Below, in pieces: positions 29,514 through 37,751 of a stretch of DNA of 64,000 nucleotides. The position numbers were made by a program, and so were the translations under genes. Under the pieces are notes generated by a model that was not told the origin of the DNA, did no database searches, and saw only the letters and a program-made list of their open reading frames with translations. How positions within the stretch are numbered: position 1 is the first letter of the stretch; the number at the start of each line of letters is the position of its first letter. The stretch spans positions 124,001 through 188,000 of the forward strand of contig JAIXYQ010000010.1 in NCBI GenBank assembly GCA_027490145.1, read 5' to 3'. Source of the stretch: Planctomycetaceae bacterium (lineage in GTDB: Bacteria; Planctomycetota; Phycisphaerae; Phycisphaerales; SM1A02).

Positions 29514-29729
29514 TCACGCCGACCCGATGATCGCGTCGACCTCGATTTCGATCAGCATGCGCGGGTCGGAGAGACCTGCCTGGATCATCGTGGCAGCCGG
29601 ACGGATCTCGCCGAACGCGGCTTGACCGAGGACCGCGCCGCGCATCTGGGCACCGCGGTCCGGCCGCTGCAGGACCGCGTCGAACCGCTGTACGTCGTGC
29701 CAAGGTCCGATGCCGAGGCCCACGCCGCC
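29514..29729 (-). pseudogene. RidA/YjgF-family C-terminal fragment
   Basis: The minus-strand frame ending at 29514 carries AAFGEIRPAATMIQAGLSDP and then MLIEIEVDAIIG, the usual end of RidA (reactive enamine/imine deaminase) proteins. The upstream 40 codons match only loosely and the N-terminal part (the VSGTTA-type strand) is not found in any frame, so the gene is broken. Convergent with and 3 bases from the O-methyltransferase-DinB gene. Confidence 0.5.
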
Positions 29730-29991
29730 AAGCGCTTCCCGCACAAGCGCCTCCGCCGCATCTCCAACGGCATGCGGCCTGGCACGATCGGGGGCTTCCC
29801 GCGGATCGGCGCACGCCTCGGCAGGTTCTCCATCGACGGACGGTCTGAGCCAGGGGATGTGCGATCGCGTGTGTCCGGGCTCGCGGTCTTGCCGCGGCTT
29901 GCCTGTCCTGGTTTGACACCCGTTGGGGTACATTCCCTCCCTCGGCCGCCGCGGCGTCCCATCCCTTCCCGGCCACTGGTGGTCCATCGCC

Positions 29992-32256
29992 ATGCATCGA
30001 TTCATCCCGTATTCCTTCGTTGTCGCGTGCCTGTTCGCCGTCATGCCCGCGTACGCGCGCGATGTGGGTGAGTGGACGGGGGTGTGGGACACCATCTGGA
30101 CCGACGGTGGCGGCCGTGTCACCTTGCAGCAGGATGGCGACTCGGTGACAGGGGAGTTCCCACTCTACAAGTCGCGCGTCGAGGGCAAGGTCCGCGGAGA
30201 TCGCCTCGAAGGACGCAGGATCGAGGGCGAGAGAAGCTACGCGTTCGTCATCGTGCTTGGGCACGACGCGCGTTCCTTCGCCGGCCGGGACGATGCGCAG
30301 GGATGGTGGACGGGCGTCCGCGTCAATTCGGCGGAGGCTCCGGTGGCGATCAAGCTCGCCACGCCGCGCGACGCATTGGTGAACTTCGTCTTCTCCGCCA
30401 GCCAGGCGCGGTGCGGGCTCGAGGACTACTGGGCGCGCGCCGCGGACTCGGTCGAGTTCCATCCCGAGACCGCCGCCTTGCCTCGCGCAGCGCAGCTTCG
30501 ACACCTGAAGGAGTTCTTCGACCTCGTCGATCTCACCACGTTCCGCATGTGGGAGATCGCGACCGATGCGCCGTCCGATGACCTCACGATCGAGCTTCGG
30601 CAGATGGGCTCGGATGTCGTGCTGCCGCTGAGGCTGCATCGCAACAGTGCGGGCGAGTGGCGCGTCGTCGTGCCGAACGAGGCCGAGCTGGTTGCGCTTC
30701 GGAAGTCGCTGCTCGCCATGTACGGCGCCTCGCCTCCGACAGAGCAGTCGTTCAAGCGCCTGCATTCGCCTCGCGACGCCATGCGCGCCTTCCTCGAGGG
30801 CATGGCCGACTGGAACGGCCGCGGCAGGACGCTCGCGCTCTCCACGCTGGACCTCCACGAGATTCCAGAGGCGCTCCGTGAAGCCGACGGCGATCTCGCC
30901 GCGGGATATCTCTGCCGCGCGCTGCATCAGATCGGCTTCATCGGCCTGCAGTCGATCCCGAACGACCCCGGGAACCGCGATCCGTTCGTGCTGTTCGAGC
31001 ATGCCGAAGGGTCGATCGTCATCGCCCCGAGCGGCCCGGAACCCGATGCGCCGTGGCAGTTCACCGACGGCACGATCCGATCGATCGCGATGGTCTACTT
31101 CGGGACTTCCTCCCTGGCCCCCGCGATGGAGGCGCCCCCCGGCATCATCCCCTCGAGCCCGTACTTCAGGCTTCGCGATTTCGTGGTCGAGGGCATGCCG
31201 GCACTCCGCGCGCGCGTGGCGCGTTTCGAGCTCTGGCAGGTTCTCGCGCTGCTGCTGACCGTTCCATCCGCGATCTTCGCGGCGCGATTCCTGGCCCGCA
31301 CGCTCAGCGGCCTTCTCGAGCGCGCGACGCGATCGATGGTGCCTCACCCACGCTGGTTCGCGATCGCCCTCACGGTGCTGATCGCGGTTGCGCTCCTACT
31401 CGTGACCCCGGGATTGCTGGGCATTCCCCAGCGCGCTCGCGCGTACAGCGCGCCGCTGGCCGGTGCGGCGCTCAGCATCTCCATCTCCGCCGTGGCATGG
31501 CATGGGGTGACGATCGTGTGCCTGCTGCTCACGCGCGCCGCCCGGCGCTCGCGCTCGACGGTGGACGATCTCGCCGTGAACCTCCTTCTCGGCAGCCTGC
31601 GTGCGGGAATCATCATCGGCTGCTGGATCGCGATTGCATACGGCTTCTCGATTCCCGCGTCGAACGTGCTCGCGGGCATCGGCATCGGAGGCCTCGGTGT
31701 CGCGTTCGCGTCGCGGGAGACCATCGCGCACTTCTTCGGCGCCGGTGTGCTGGTCGCCGATCGGCCGTTCCGCGCGGGCGATTGGATCCAGAGCTCGCTC
31801 GCGTCGGGTGTCGTGGAGAGCATCGGCATCCGCTCGACCCGCGTGCGCACGGCCGACGAATCCGTTGTCGTCGTGCCCAACGCATCGCTTGCATCGGCGA
31901 CCATCCTCAACCTCGGCAAGCAGAGGCCGCGGACGTTCAGCCTGCAGATTCTCGTGATGCAGGGCGCAACGCTCGAGAAGGTGGAGCGCTTCATCGCGAC
32001 GCTGCGGGATCGCATCGGCGCGAACCCGGCGTTCATGACGGGACGAACCACGATCGGCATTTCCGGAATCGCGACCAACGGCATCCAGATCCAGTGTGAG
32101 GCATGCCTTGCCGTGGATTCCGATCAGGCAGAGTCCGCTGCGCGGCATGATTTCCTCGTGGAAGTCATGGCGGTCGCAGACACGGAAGGCCTCGGCCTCG
32201 GCCCGCAGCTCGCGAACGAGGCGACCGCGCTCGCGGCCGCGTCGCCCAAGTTGTGA
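29992..32256 (+). CDS. MscS-family mechanosensitive channel with large periplasmic N-terminal domain
   Basis: Start at ATG 29992 gives a signal peptide (FIPYSFVVACLFAVMPAYA); about 754 residues. About 400 residues of extracytoplasmic sequence precede four membrane helices. The last helix and pore region (NVLAGIGIGGLGVAFASRE) followed by FGAGVLVADRPFRAGDWI and a SIGIRSTRVRTADESVVVVP beta domain are the MscS core. It releases solutes on hypo-osmotic shock. The long N-terminal domain resembles MscK-like or plant MSL-like architectures in layout only. A hairpin follows at 32341. Confidence 0.9.
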   Translation: MHRFIPYSFVVACLFAVMPAYARDVGEWTGVWDTIWTDGGGRVTLQQDGDSVTGEFPLYKSRVEGKVRGDRLEGRRIEGERSYAFVIVLGHDARSFAGRDDAQGWWTGVRVNSAEAPVAIKLATPRDALVNFVFSASQARCGLEDYWARAADSVEFHPETAALPRAAQLRHLKEFFDLVDLTTFRMWEIATDAPSDDLTIELRQMGSDVVLPLRLHRNSAGEWRVVVPNEAELVALRKSLLAMYGASPPTEQSFKRLHSPRDAMRAFLEGMADWNGRGRTLALSTLDLHEIPEALREADGDLAAGYLCRALHQIGFIGLQSIPNDPGNRDPFVLFEHAEGSIVIAPSGPEPDAPWQFTDGTIRSIAMVYFGTSSLAPAMEAPPGIIPSSPYFRLRDFVVEGMPALRARVARFELWQVLALLLTVPSAIFAARFLARTLSGLLERATRSMVPHPRWFAIALTVLIAVALLLVTPGLLGIPQRARAYSAPLAGAALSISISAVAWHGVTIVCLLLTRAARRSRSTVDDLAVNLLLGSLRAGIIIGCWIAIAYGFSIPASNVLAGIGIGGLGVAFASRETIAHFFGAGVLVADRPFRAGDWIQSSLASGVVESIGIRSTRVRTADESVVVVPNASLASATILNLGKQRPRTFSLQILVMQGATLEKVERFIATLRDRIGANPAFMTGRTTIGISGIATNGIQIQCEACLAVDSDQAESAARHDFLVEVMAVADTEGLGLGPQLANEATALAAASPKL

Positions 32257-32340
32257 GCGATTCATGGAACGACAACCCGCCAGCGACACGCGAGCACCCA
32301 CATGGATCCGCGCACCCACCGTACGCGCGCCGCCAAACGC

Positions 32341-32370
32341 GAACGCCCCGGCCGGTGGGCCAGGGCGTTC
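32341..32370 (+). terminator. Hairpin downstream of the MscS-family gene
   Basis: GAACGCCC (32341-32348) pairs perfectly with GGGCGTTC (32363-32370) and an inner GGCC/GGCC pairing closes the stem. Only a weak pyrimidine tail (ACTCTT) follows. It lies 84 bases past the channel gene's stop. It may serve as terminator, but see the duplicated hairpin-plus-repeat arrangement nearby. Confidence 0.55.
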
Positions 32371-32403
32371 ACTCTTAACCGTTCGGCGCGCCAGTTTCGT
32401 TCG

Positions 32404-32421
32404 CGCCTCTTGAAGTAGTCC
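32404..32421. repeat. 18-bp direct repeat, copy 1
   Basis: CGCCTCTTGAAGTAGTCC, identical to the copy at 33883-33900. It begins 34 bases after the hairpin ending at 32370, and the second copy begins 33 bases after its own hairpin. Possible integration-site duplication or a dispersed hairpin element. Confidence 0.6.
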
Positions 32422-32498
32422 TGGACCTACGCCGTTCGGACCCCCGGAATCCGTCGGTGAGAGGCCGTTGTCCGTCGTCCCGTGGACATCACCCGCCA

Positions 32499-32720
32499 TC
32501 ACGCCGCAGACGCATGGAACCGCACGCCGACTGCGCGCGCAACGCGCAAGATCGTGTCGAGGCTCGGATTCCCGTCTTCGCTGAGCGCCTTGTAGAGGCT
32601 CTCGCGACCGAGTCCCGAGAGCTTCGCGACGCGCGCTATTCCTTGAGCGTGGGCGACTTCCCCAACGCGCAAATCAGCACGGCTGGACCACTGGCGCCTG
32701 TCCAAGACTCGTCGTCCCCT
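32499..32720 (-). pseudogene. Frameshifted HigA-type addiction-module antitoxin remnant
   Basis: The frame ending at 32499 reads GIARVAKLSGLGRESLYKAL then SEDGNPSLDTILRVARAVG, the helix-turn-helix half of the putative addiction module antidote family (usually about 100 residues). The expected preceding sequence appears in the other frame as PAVLICALG. Adding one G to the GGGG run at 32660-32663 (CCCC on the plus strand) would join the two pieces. Further upstream a TGA interrupts the frame. So at least one indel and N-terminal decay are visible. No toxin gene is recognised beside it. Confidence 0.65.
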
Positions 32721-32754
32721 CAAGTCTCGGGCGTGCATTCGATGTTGGGCTCAG

Positions 32755-33444
32755 TCAAGTACCGAAGCCCATGAGGATTGCCATGACGATGCACCCAGCG
32801 GCCAGACCGACCGCGAGAATCCGTGCGCTCGTAGCGCGGGCCAGCAGCTTGGCAAGGACGCATCCAAGAACCCCAACTGCCAGACCGATGAGCGGCCTCA
32901 CGATTCGGTCATTGTCATGCCATGTAGTGCCCAGTTCAGTGAGATGTGCCGCGCCACGGAGCGGAGTTGCCGCGGCAATCAGTACAAACCACATGATCAG
33001 GCCCATCGGGATCGAAAGTGCGACTCCACAGGCAAGCAGGACGACTTGGAGGCTGACTGAACGCGGTTGCGCGGTTGCCACCCCGAGAGCCGACTGCGGT
33101 GCCGGTTCGTCACCGGGCTCGGTTGGTGAGCGATGCGAAGTTCCAGGTCCATCTACATCGACCGTGTGCGAGTGACCTCCTTCTCGACGTTGACCCCGTG
33201 CCAGCACTGACCAGGTTGCGAACGCCAGGAGAGGTCCGCCGATCAAGATGGCTATGACGATCAACGGCTCTCCGAGGATGTACCCGCTGCTCGCACCGGC
33301 CGCGACGAAAAGCACGAGAGCCGAAAGCACAGCGCCCAGCCCAAGAACTGCCACGAACGGCTGGAAGATTGGCGACCGTGACAGTGTCGATCTCCTTGGG
33401 AGGCACGATATACAAGGATTGCTTGTGACTTCGCGCAAATGCAA
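32755..33444 (-). CDS. Four-helix membrane protein, unknown function
   Basis: Four hydrophobic helices (FVAVLGLGAVLSALVLFVAA, PLIVIAILIGGPLLAFATWS, VVLLACGVALSIPMGLIMWF and LAVGLAAGCIVMAILMG) with a hydrophilic loop in the middle. The outermost start is a TTG at 33444; alternatives are a CTG at 33384 six bases after AGGAGA, or GTG at 33354. The first 20 residues of the long form do not look like protein, so a later start is likely. No family recognised. It sits in the junction between the two 18-bp repeats. Confidence 0.55.
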   Translation of the reverse strand: MHLREVTSNPCISCLPRRSTLSRSPIFQPFVAVLGLGAVLSALVLFVAAGASSGYILGEPLIVIAILIGGPLLAFATWSVLARGQRREGGHSHTVDVDGPGTSHRSPTEPGDEPAPQSALGVATAQPRSVSLQVVLLACGVALSIPMGLIMWFVLIAAATPLRGAAHLTELGTTWHDNDRIVRPLIGLAVGVLGCVLAKLLARATSARILAVGLAAGCIVMAILMGFGT

Positions 33445-33594
33445 TTCAAGCCCTTGGCCCTCGGGCGCGGAGCATCGTCGCGCGCAACTCCGCCCCTCGG
33501 CGGCGCGGGAATCCGGTAGGCGGCCTCACGCCGAGCCGGATGCTGCGAAACAGACTCGTTGCGAAGTCCGCAGGCATAACCCGCGGTTCACAGT

Positions 33595-33765
33595 TCGCAA
33601 CGGTTCGGGACCGAACCAGCGGGGCCGACCCCGGGGGTAGTGACCGCTCCAGCGGGACCGACCCACTCTTAACCCGGCACCCTGCTCCGCGAGAGACCCG
33701 GAGAGACTTTCGGCCGAGTCGGTCGGCCAGCGGGGGAGCCGGGCGACCCGGCGGTTAAGACTGCG
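33595..33765. repeat. Inverted-repeat-rich non-coding block
   Basis: GGTTCGG-GA-CCGAACC forms a perfect hairpin at 33602-33617. ACTCTTAACC at 33665-33674 is mirrored by GGTTAAGACT at 33753-33762 with one mismatch, and several CCGG-type pairings lie between them. ACTCTTAACC also follows the hairpin at 32371. This could be a structured RNA or a recombination region; nothing identifies which. Confidence 0.4.
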
Positions 33766-33823
33766 AGACACGCGGTGACCGCCCACCCTGGCCCACCCTC
33801 GAAAACGCTGCGCACAAAGCGAA

Positions 33824-33850
33824 AGACGCGCCCTCATGGAGGACGCGTCT
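33824..33850 (-). terminator. Hairpin with T-tract on the minus strand
   Basis: AGACGCG (33824-33830) pairs with CGCGTCT (33844-33850), with an inner CCTC/GAGG pairing. On the minus strand the stem is followed by TTTCGC, so it would end minus-strand transcription entering from the right. Confidence 0.5.
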
Positions 33851-33882
33851 CTCGTGCGTTTGGCGAGGGCTGCTGTTCGCAA

Positions 33883-33900
33883 CGCCTCTTGAAGTAGTCC
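33883..33900. repeat. 18-bp direct repeat, copy 2
   Basis: Identical to 32404-32421. The two copies bracket 1.46 kb holding the antitoxin remnant, the four-helix membrane protein and the inverted-repeat block. The second copy lies about 340 bases before the defence operon. Confidence 0.6.
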
Positions 33901-34238
33901 GAGCCGAACACGCTTCGAATAGAAAGTTGGGTTTCGGCTCCTTAGGCGGGCTGGATGACCCCTCGTGGGAGGCTCAGAACGGCGATTTGTCGGCGGATTT
34001 GGCCAGCGAGTGTCGAAAACGCCTTCGCCGGGGCCAACAGGTGAAGAATCGCATCCGCTACCTTAACGGCCCCGAGCGGCCATCGGTCACGGGTACGGCC
34101 CTGCGGCAGCAGCGCCATGGCAAAGACCGAGGGACAGGCGAGGCCCGGCGACTCGTTAAGACCAAACCGGGGGCATTGAAGACACACGCGCGACCCGAAG
34201 CAGGGGCGTGTTTATGAAATGAAGTGGGCATCGGCAAC

Positions 34239-37200
34239 ATGAACCTCGACGACCTGCAACCCGGAATGTCCCTGACCGGCCTCGAGCCCGAGCTCGTGTG
34301 CAAGGTCGTCGCCGTCAACAAGATCGCGGAAGGATCCTGCCAGGTCATCTACCGCACCCCCGACGGCACCATGCGGGAGCGGCTGCTGGGGACCGCCGAC
34401 CGAGACTCCATCGCCCTCGCCACGACCGAACGCCCCTGGGCCTTCGACGGCGACGCCGCATCGTTCCAGCTTGCCTGCGAAGCGAAGCGCATCGACCTCG
34501 CCTTCCTCTTCGATCCGATGATGGCGGTTCACACCTCAAATGTGATGCCGCTGCCCCACCAGATCACGGCGGTGTACGAGTCAATGCTGCCCCGGCAGCC
34601 GCTTCGCTTCGTGCTGGCCGACGATCCCGGCGCAGGCAAGACGATCATGGCGGGCCTCTACATCCGCGAGCTCGTGATGCGCGCCGATGCTCACCGCGTG
34701 GTCATTGTGGCGCCCGGAAGTCTCGTCGAGCAGTGGCGCGACGAGCTCTTCGAGAAGTTCGGTCTCGAATTTCGCGTGTACTCGGGCGCCCTCGAGGAGT
34801 CATCGACGGCAGGCAACCCGTTCGACGAGCACAACCACCTCATCGTGCGCCTCGATCAGATGTCGCGCAACGAGGATCTGCAGGGGAAGCTCTGCGCCGC
34901 CGGATGGGACCTGGTGATCTTCGACGAGGCCCACAAGCTCGCCGCGCACTTCTTCGGCTCCGAGCTCAAGAAGACCGGTCGCTTCAAGTTGGCCGAGAAG
35001 CTCGGCGCGAACGCGCGCCACCTGCTCCTCATGACGGCGACGCCGCACAACGGCAAGGAAGAGGACTTCCAGCTCTTCATGTCGCTCCTCGACTCGGACC
35101 GCTTCTACGGGAAGTTCCGCGACGGCGTGCACAAGGTCGACACCAGCGACCTCATGCGGCGCATGGTGAAGGAGGAGCTCGTCCGCTTCGACAACACGCC
35201 GCTCTTCCCCGAGCGCAAGGCGTACACCGTCAACTACTCGCTCTCCGATCTCGAAACGGGGCTCTACGAGGCCGTCACGCACTACGTGCAGATGCAGATG
35301 GGCAAGGCCGATCAGCTCGACGGCCAGCGCAAGGGTTCGGTCGGCTTCGCGCTCACGGCGCTGCAGCGCCGCCTGGCGTCAAGCCCCGAGGCGATCTTCC
35401 AGTCGCTCAAGCGGCGTCGTGAACGCCTGTCCGACCGCCTGCGTGAAGAGAAGCTGGGCGAACGCGGGCGTCGCGTGCTCGCGGAGACGGTGTTCGAGGT
35501 TCCGAACGACGGCGACTTCGACGACGACGACCTGAATGCCACCGAGCAGGAGAACCTCGAGGAGGCGCTCCTCGATCAAGCCTCAGCTGCCCGAACGGTC
35601 GAGGAACTCGAGAAGGAAATCGCCGAACTCACCATCCTCGAGCAGCAGGCGAAGGCGGTCGTGCAGTCGGGCCAGGACCGGAAGTGGGACGAGCTCTCGA
35701 AGCTCCTCCAGAACAACCCCGAGATGCACGACGAGTCGGGCCTCCAGCGCAAGATCATCATCTTCACCGAACACCGCGACACGCTGAACTACCTCACGGC
35801 GAGAATCGCGGGTGTGCTCGGTAACGAGAGCGCCATCGTCACCATTCACGGTGGAACGCATCGCGACGAGCGCAAGAAGGCGCAGGCGCTCTTTCGCTCC
35901 GACAAAGACACGCGCGTCTTGATCGCGACCGATGCCGCTGGCGAAGGCGTGAACCTGCAGTGTGCTCACCTGATGGTGAACTACGACCTGCCCTGGAATC
36001 CGAACCGCCTCGAGCAGCGCTTCGGCCGCATCCACCGCATCGGCCAGACCGAGGTTTGCCATCTCTGGAGCCTCGTGGCGAAGGAAACGCGCGAAGGCGC
36101 CGTCTGGCATCGACTGCTCGACAAGCTGGCCACCGAGTGCGAGGCGCTCAAGGGCAAGGTTTTCAACATCCTTGGGGATGTGTTCGAGGAGAGCAGCCTG
36201 CGTGAACTGATGATCCAGGCCATCAAGTACGGCGATCTTCCAGAGACGCGAGCCAAGCTCACGCAGAAGATCGACCACAACTTCGACCACGAGCGCCTGA
36301 AGAGCCTGCTCAACCGCAACGCCCTCGCCGAGCAGACGATGTCGCCCGAACGCCTCTTCAAGGTCAAGGCCGAGATGGAGAAGGCCGAGGCCCGCCGCCT
36401 GCAGCCGTACTTCGTGCGGTCGTTCTTCACAAAGGGTTTCGAGTCGCTGGGCGGCGTCATGCACCGACGCGAGGAAGGTCGCCACGAGATCACGCATGTG
36501 CCCGCCGAGGTGCGCGAGCGCGACCGTCAGATCACCGGCCGAAACCGCCGCGAGCAGGAGCCGATCCTCAAGCGCTACGACCGAATCTGCTTCGAGTCGA
36601 GCGCAATCCAGCCCTCGGACAAGCCCGGCCTCGCTCGCGGCGTGCTCATGCACCCCGGTCATCCGCTGATGCTTGCGGTCACCGACATCATCCTCGAGAA
36701 GAACGCCAACCTCCTTCGTCGCGGCACCGTGCTCGTCGATCCAAGCGACGACGGCGAGGCTCCGTGGTTCCTGTGCCTGCTCACGCACGAGGTGAAGTCC
36801 GGCGACGGAACCGTGCTCTCGAAGCGCATGCAGTTCATCCGCGTCGGGCCCGACGGCAAGGCGTCTTTCGCAGGCTGGGCGCCACACCTCGATCTTGAAC
36901 CGCTCGCAGCGGGTGACCTGCCGCGCATCGCCGACACTCTCAAGGCATCATGGCTGCACGCCGACCTTGAGCAGAAGGCGATCGGCCTCGCGGCCGCGCA
37001 GCTCGTCCCGGAGCACTTCGAAGAGATCAAGACGCGCCGCACCGAGCACATCGAGAAGACCTTGGTCGCCGTCCACGAGCGTCTGACCAAGGAGATCGAC
37101 TTCTGGAGCGATCGCGAGATCAAGCTGCGCGAGGACCGTGCCGCAGGCAAGGATGTCCGCCTCAACCTCGAGAATGCGTCGCGCACCCTCAAGGACCTGC

Positions 37201-37751
37201 AGTACCGCCTCGACAACCGGAAGCGCGAGCTACAAGCCATGCGCCAGGTGCAGAACGGTACGCCGGTCGTGCTTGGTGGCGCGCTGGTCATCCCGCAGGG
37301 CCTGCTGCGCAAGGCGCGTGGCGAGGCGCCTCCGCTGCATTCTGCCGACGCAGCAGCGCGCACCAAGATCGAGCGACTGGCGATGGAGGCCGTCATGGCC
37401 GCCGAGCGGGCCAAGGGGCACGAGGTGTTCGATGTCTCTGCCGAGAAGTGCGGCTGGGACATCACGAGCTACCCGCCCGCGGTCAACGGACGACAGTCGA
37501 CTCCCAGGCACATTGAGGTGAAGGGCCGCGTTGTCGGGGCCGACACGATCACCGTCACCCGCAACGAGATCCTCTACGCCTTCAACCAGGCCGACAAGTT
37601 CGTGCTGGCGATCGTCTTCGTTCGCGACAACGACACGATCGACGGCCCGCACTACATGGCCAACCCGTTCCAGCGCGAGCCCGACTGGGGTGCTGCGAGC
37701 GTCAACTACAGCATCAGCGACCTGCTTGCGCGGGCGAATGGAAACGCATGA
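34239..37751 (+). CDS. SNF2-family helicase with C-terminal DUF3883-like domain (defence helicase)
   Basis: Start at ATG 34239; a GTG at 34224 is also in frame and neither has a strong ribosome site. About 1170 residues. Superfamily 2 motifs: Walker A DDPGAGKT (128-135), DEAH (229-232), [10 protein letters not shown], and motif [13 protein letters not shown] from 593. A charged coiled-coil lies between the helicase lobes. The C-terminus has GWDITSYPP and HIEVKGR (1091-1097), the DUF3883 pattern with an E-x-K that recalls PD-(D/E)XK nucleases. Its stop overlaps the methylase start (ATGA), showing translational coupling. Known: DNA translocases of this type occur in DISARM-like and helicase-methylase-ATPase systems. 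Inference: it moves on invading DNA; nuclease activity is possible but unproven. Confidence 0.9.
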   Translation: MNLDDLQPGMSLTGLEPELVCKVVAVNKIAEGSCQVIYRTPDGTMRERLLGTADRDSIALATTERPWAFDGDAASFQLACEAKRIDLAFLFDPMMAVHTSNVMPLPHQITAVYESMLPRQPLRFVLADDPGAGKTIMAGLYIRELVMRADAHRVVIVAPGSLVEQWRDELFEKFGLEFRVYSGALEESSTAGNPFDEHNHLIVRLDQMSRNEDLQGKLCAAGWDLVIFDEAHKLAAHFFGSELKKTGRFKLAEKLGANARHLLLMTATPHNGKEEDFQLFMSLLDSDRFYGKFRDGVHKVDTSDLMRRMVKEELVRFDNTPLFPERKAYTVNYSLSDLETGLYEAVTHYVQMQMGKADQLDGQRKGSVGFALTALQRRLASSPEAIFQSLKRRRERLSDRLREEKLGERGRRVLAETVFEVPNDGDFDDDDLNATEQENLEEALLDQASAARTVEELEKEIAELTILEQQAKAVVQSGQDRKWDELSKLLQNNPEMHDESGLQRKIIIFTEHRDTLNYLTARIAGVLGNESAIVTIHGGTHRDERKKAQALFRSDKDTRVLIATDAAGEGVNLQCAHLMVNYDLPWNPNRLEQRFGRIHRIGQTEVCHLWSLVAKETREGAVWHRLLDKLATECEALKGKVFNILGDVFEESSLRELMIQAIKYGDLPETRAKLTQKIDHNFDHERLKSLLNRNALAEQTMSPERLFKVKAEMEKAEARRLQPYFVRSFFTKGFESLGGVMHRREEGRHEITHVPAEVRERDRQITGRNRREQEPILKRYDRICFESSAIQPSDKPGLARGVLMHPGHPLMLAVTDIILEKNANLLRRGTVLVDPSDDGEAPWFLCLLTHEVKSGDGTVLSKRMQFIRVGPDGKASFAGWAPHLDLEPLAAGDLPRIADTLKASWLHADLEQKAIGLAAAQLVPEHFEEIKTRRTEHIEKTLVAVHERLTKEIDFWSDREIKLREDRAAGKDVRLNLENASRTLKDLQYRLDNRKRELQAMRQVQNGTPVVLGGALVIPQGLLRKARGEAPPLHSADAAARTKIERLAMEAVMAAERAKGHEVFDVSAEKCGWDITSYPPAVNGRQSTPRHIEVKGRVVGADTITVTRNEILYAFNQADKFVLAIVFVRDNDTIDGPHYMANPFQREPDWGAASVNYSISDLLARANGNA

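Larger units (their letters stand above)
33445..34238. other. Gene-poor junction upstream of the defence operon
   Basis: No convincing gene: the frames present are short, overlapping and compositionally random. It holds the inverted-repeat-rich block 33595-33765, a hairpin at 33824-33850 and the second 18-bp repeat. The promoter of the defence operon must lie in its right end; I see no clear consensus. Confidence 0.45.

Noticed and set aside
29452..31347. A 631-codon open frame on the minus strand
   Set aside because: Antisense to the MscS-family gene; random composition, no domains.
33927..34217. Short opposing frames just upstream of the helicase gene
   Set aside because: Both strands are open over the same bases, with no start signals and random composition; treated as non-coding.
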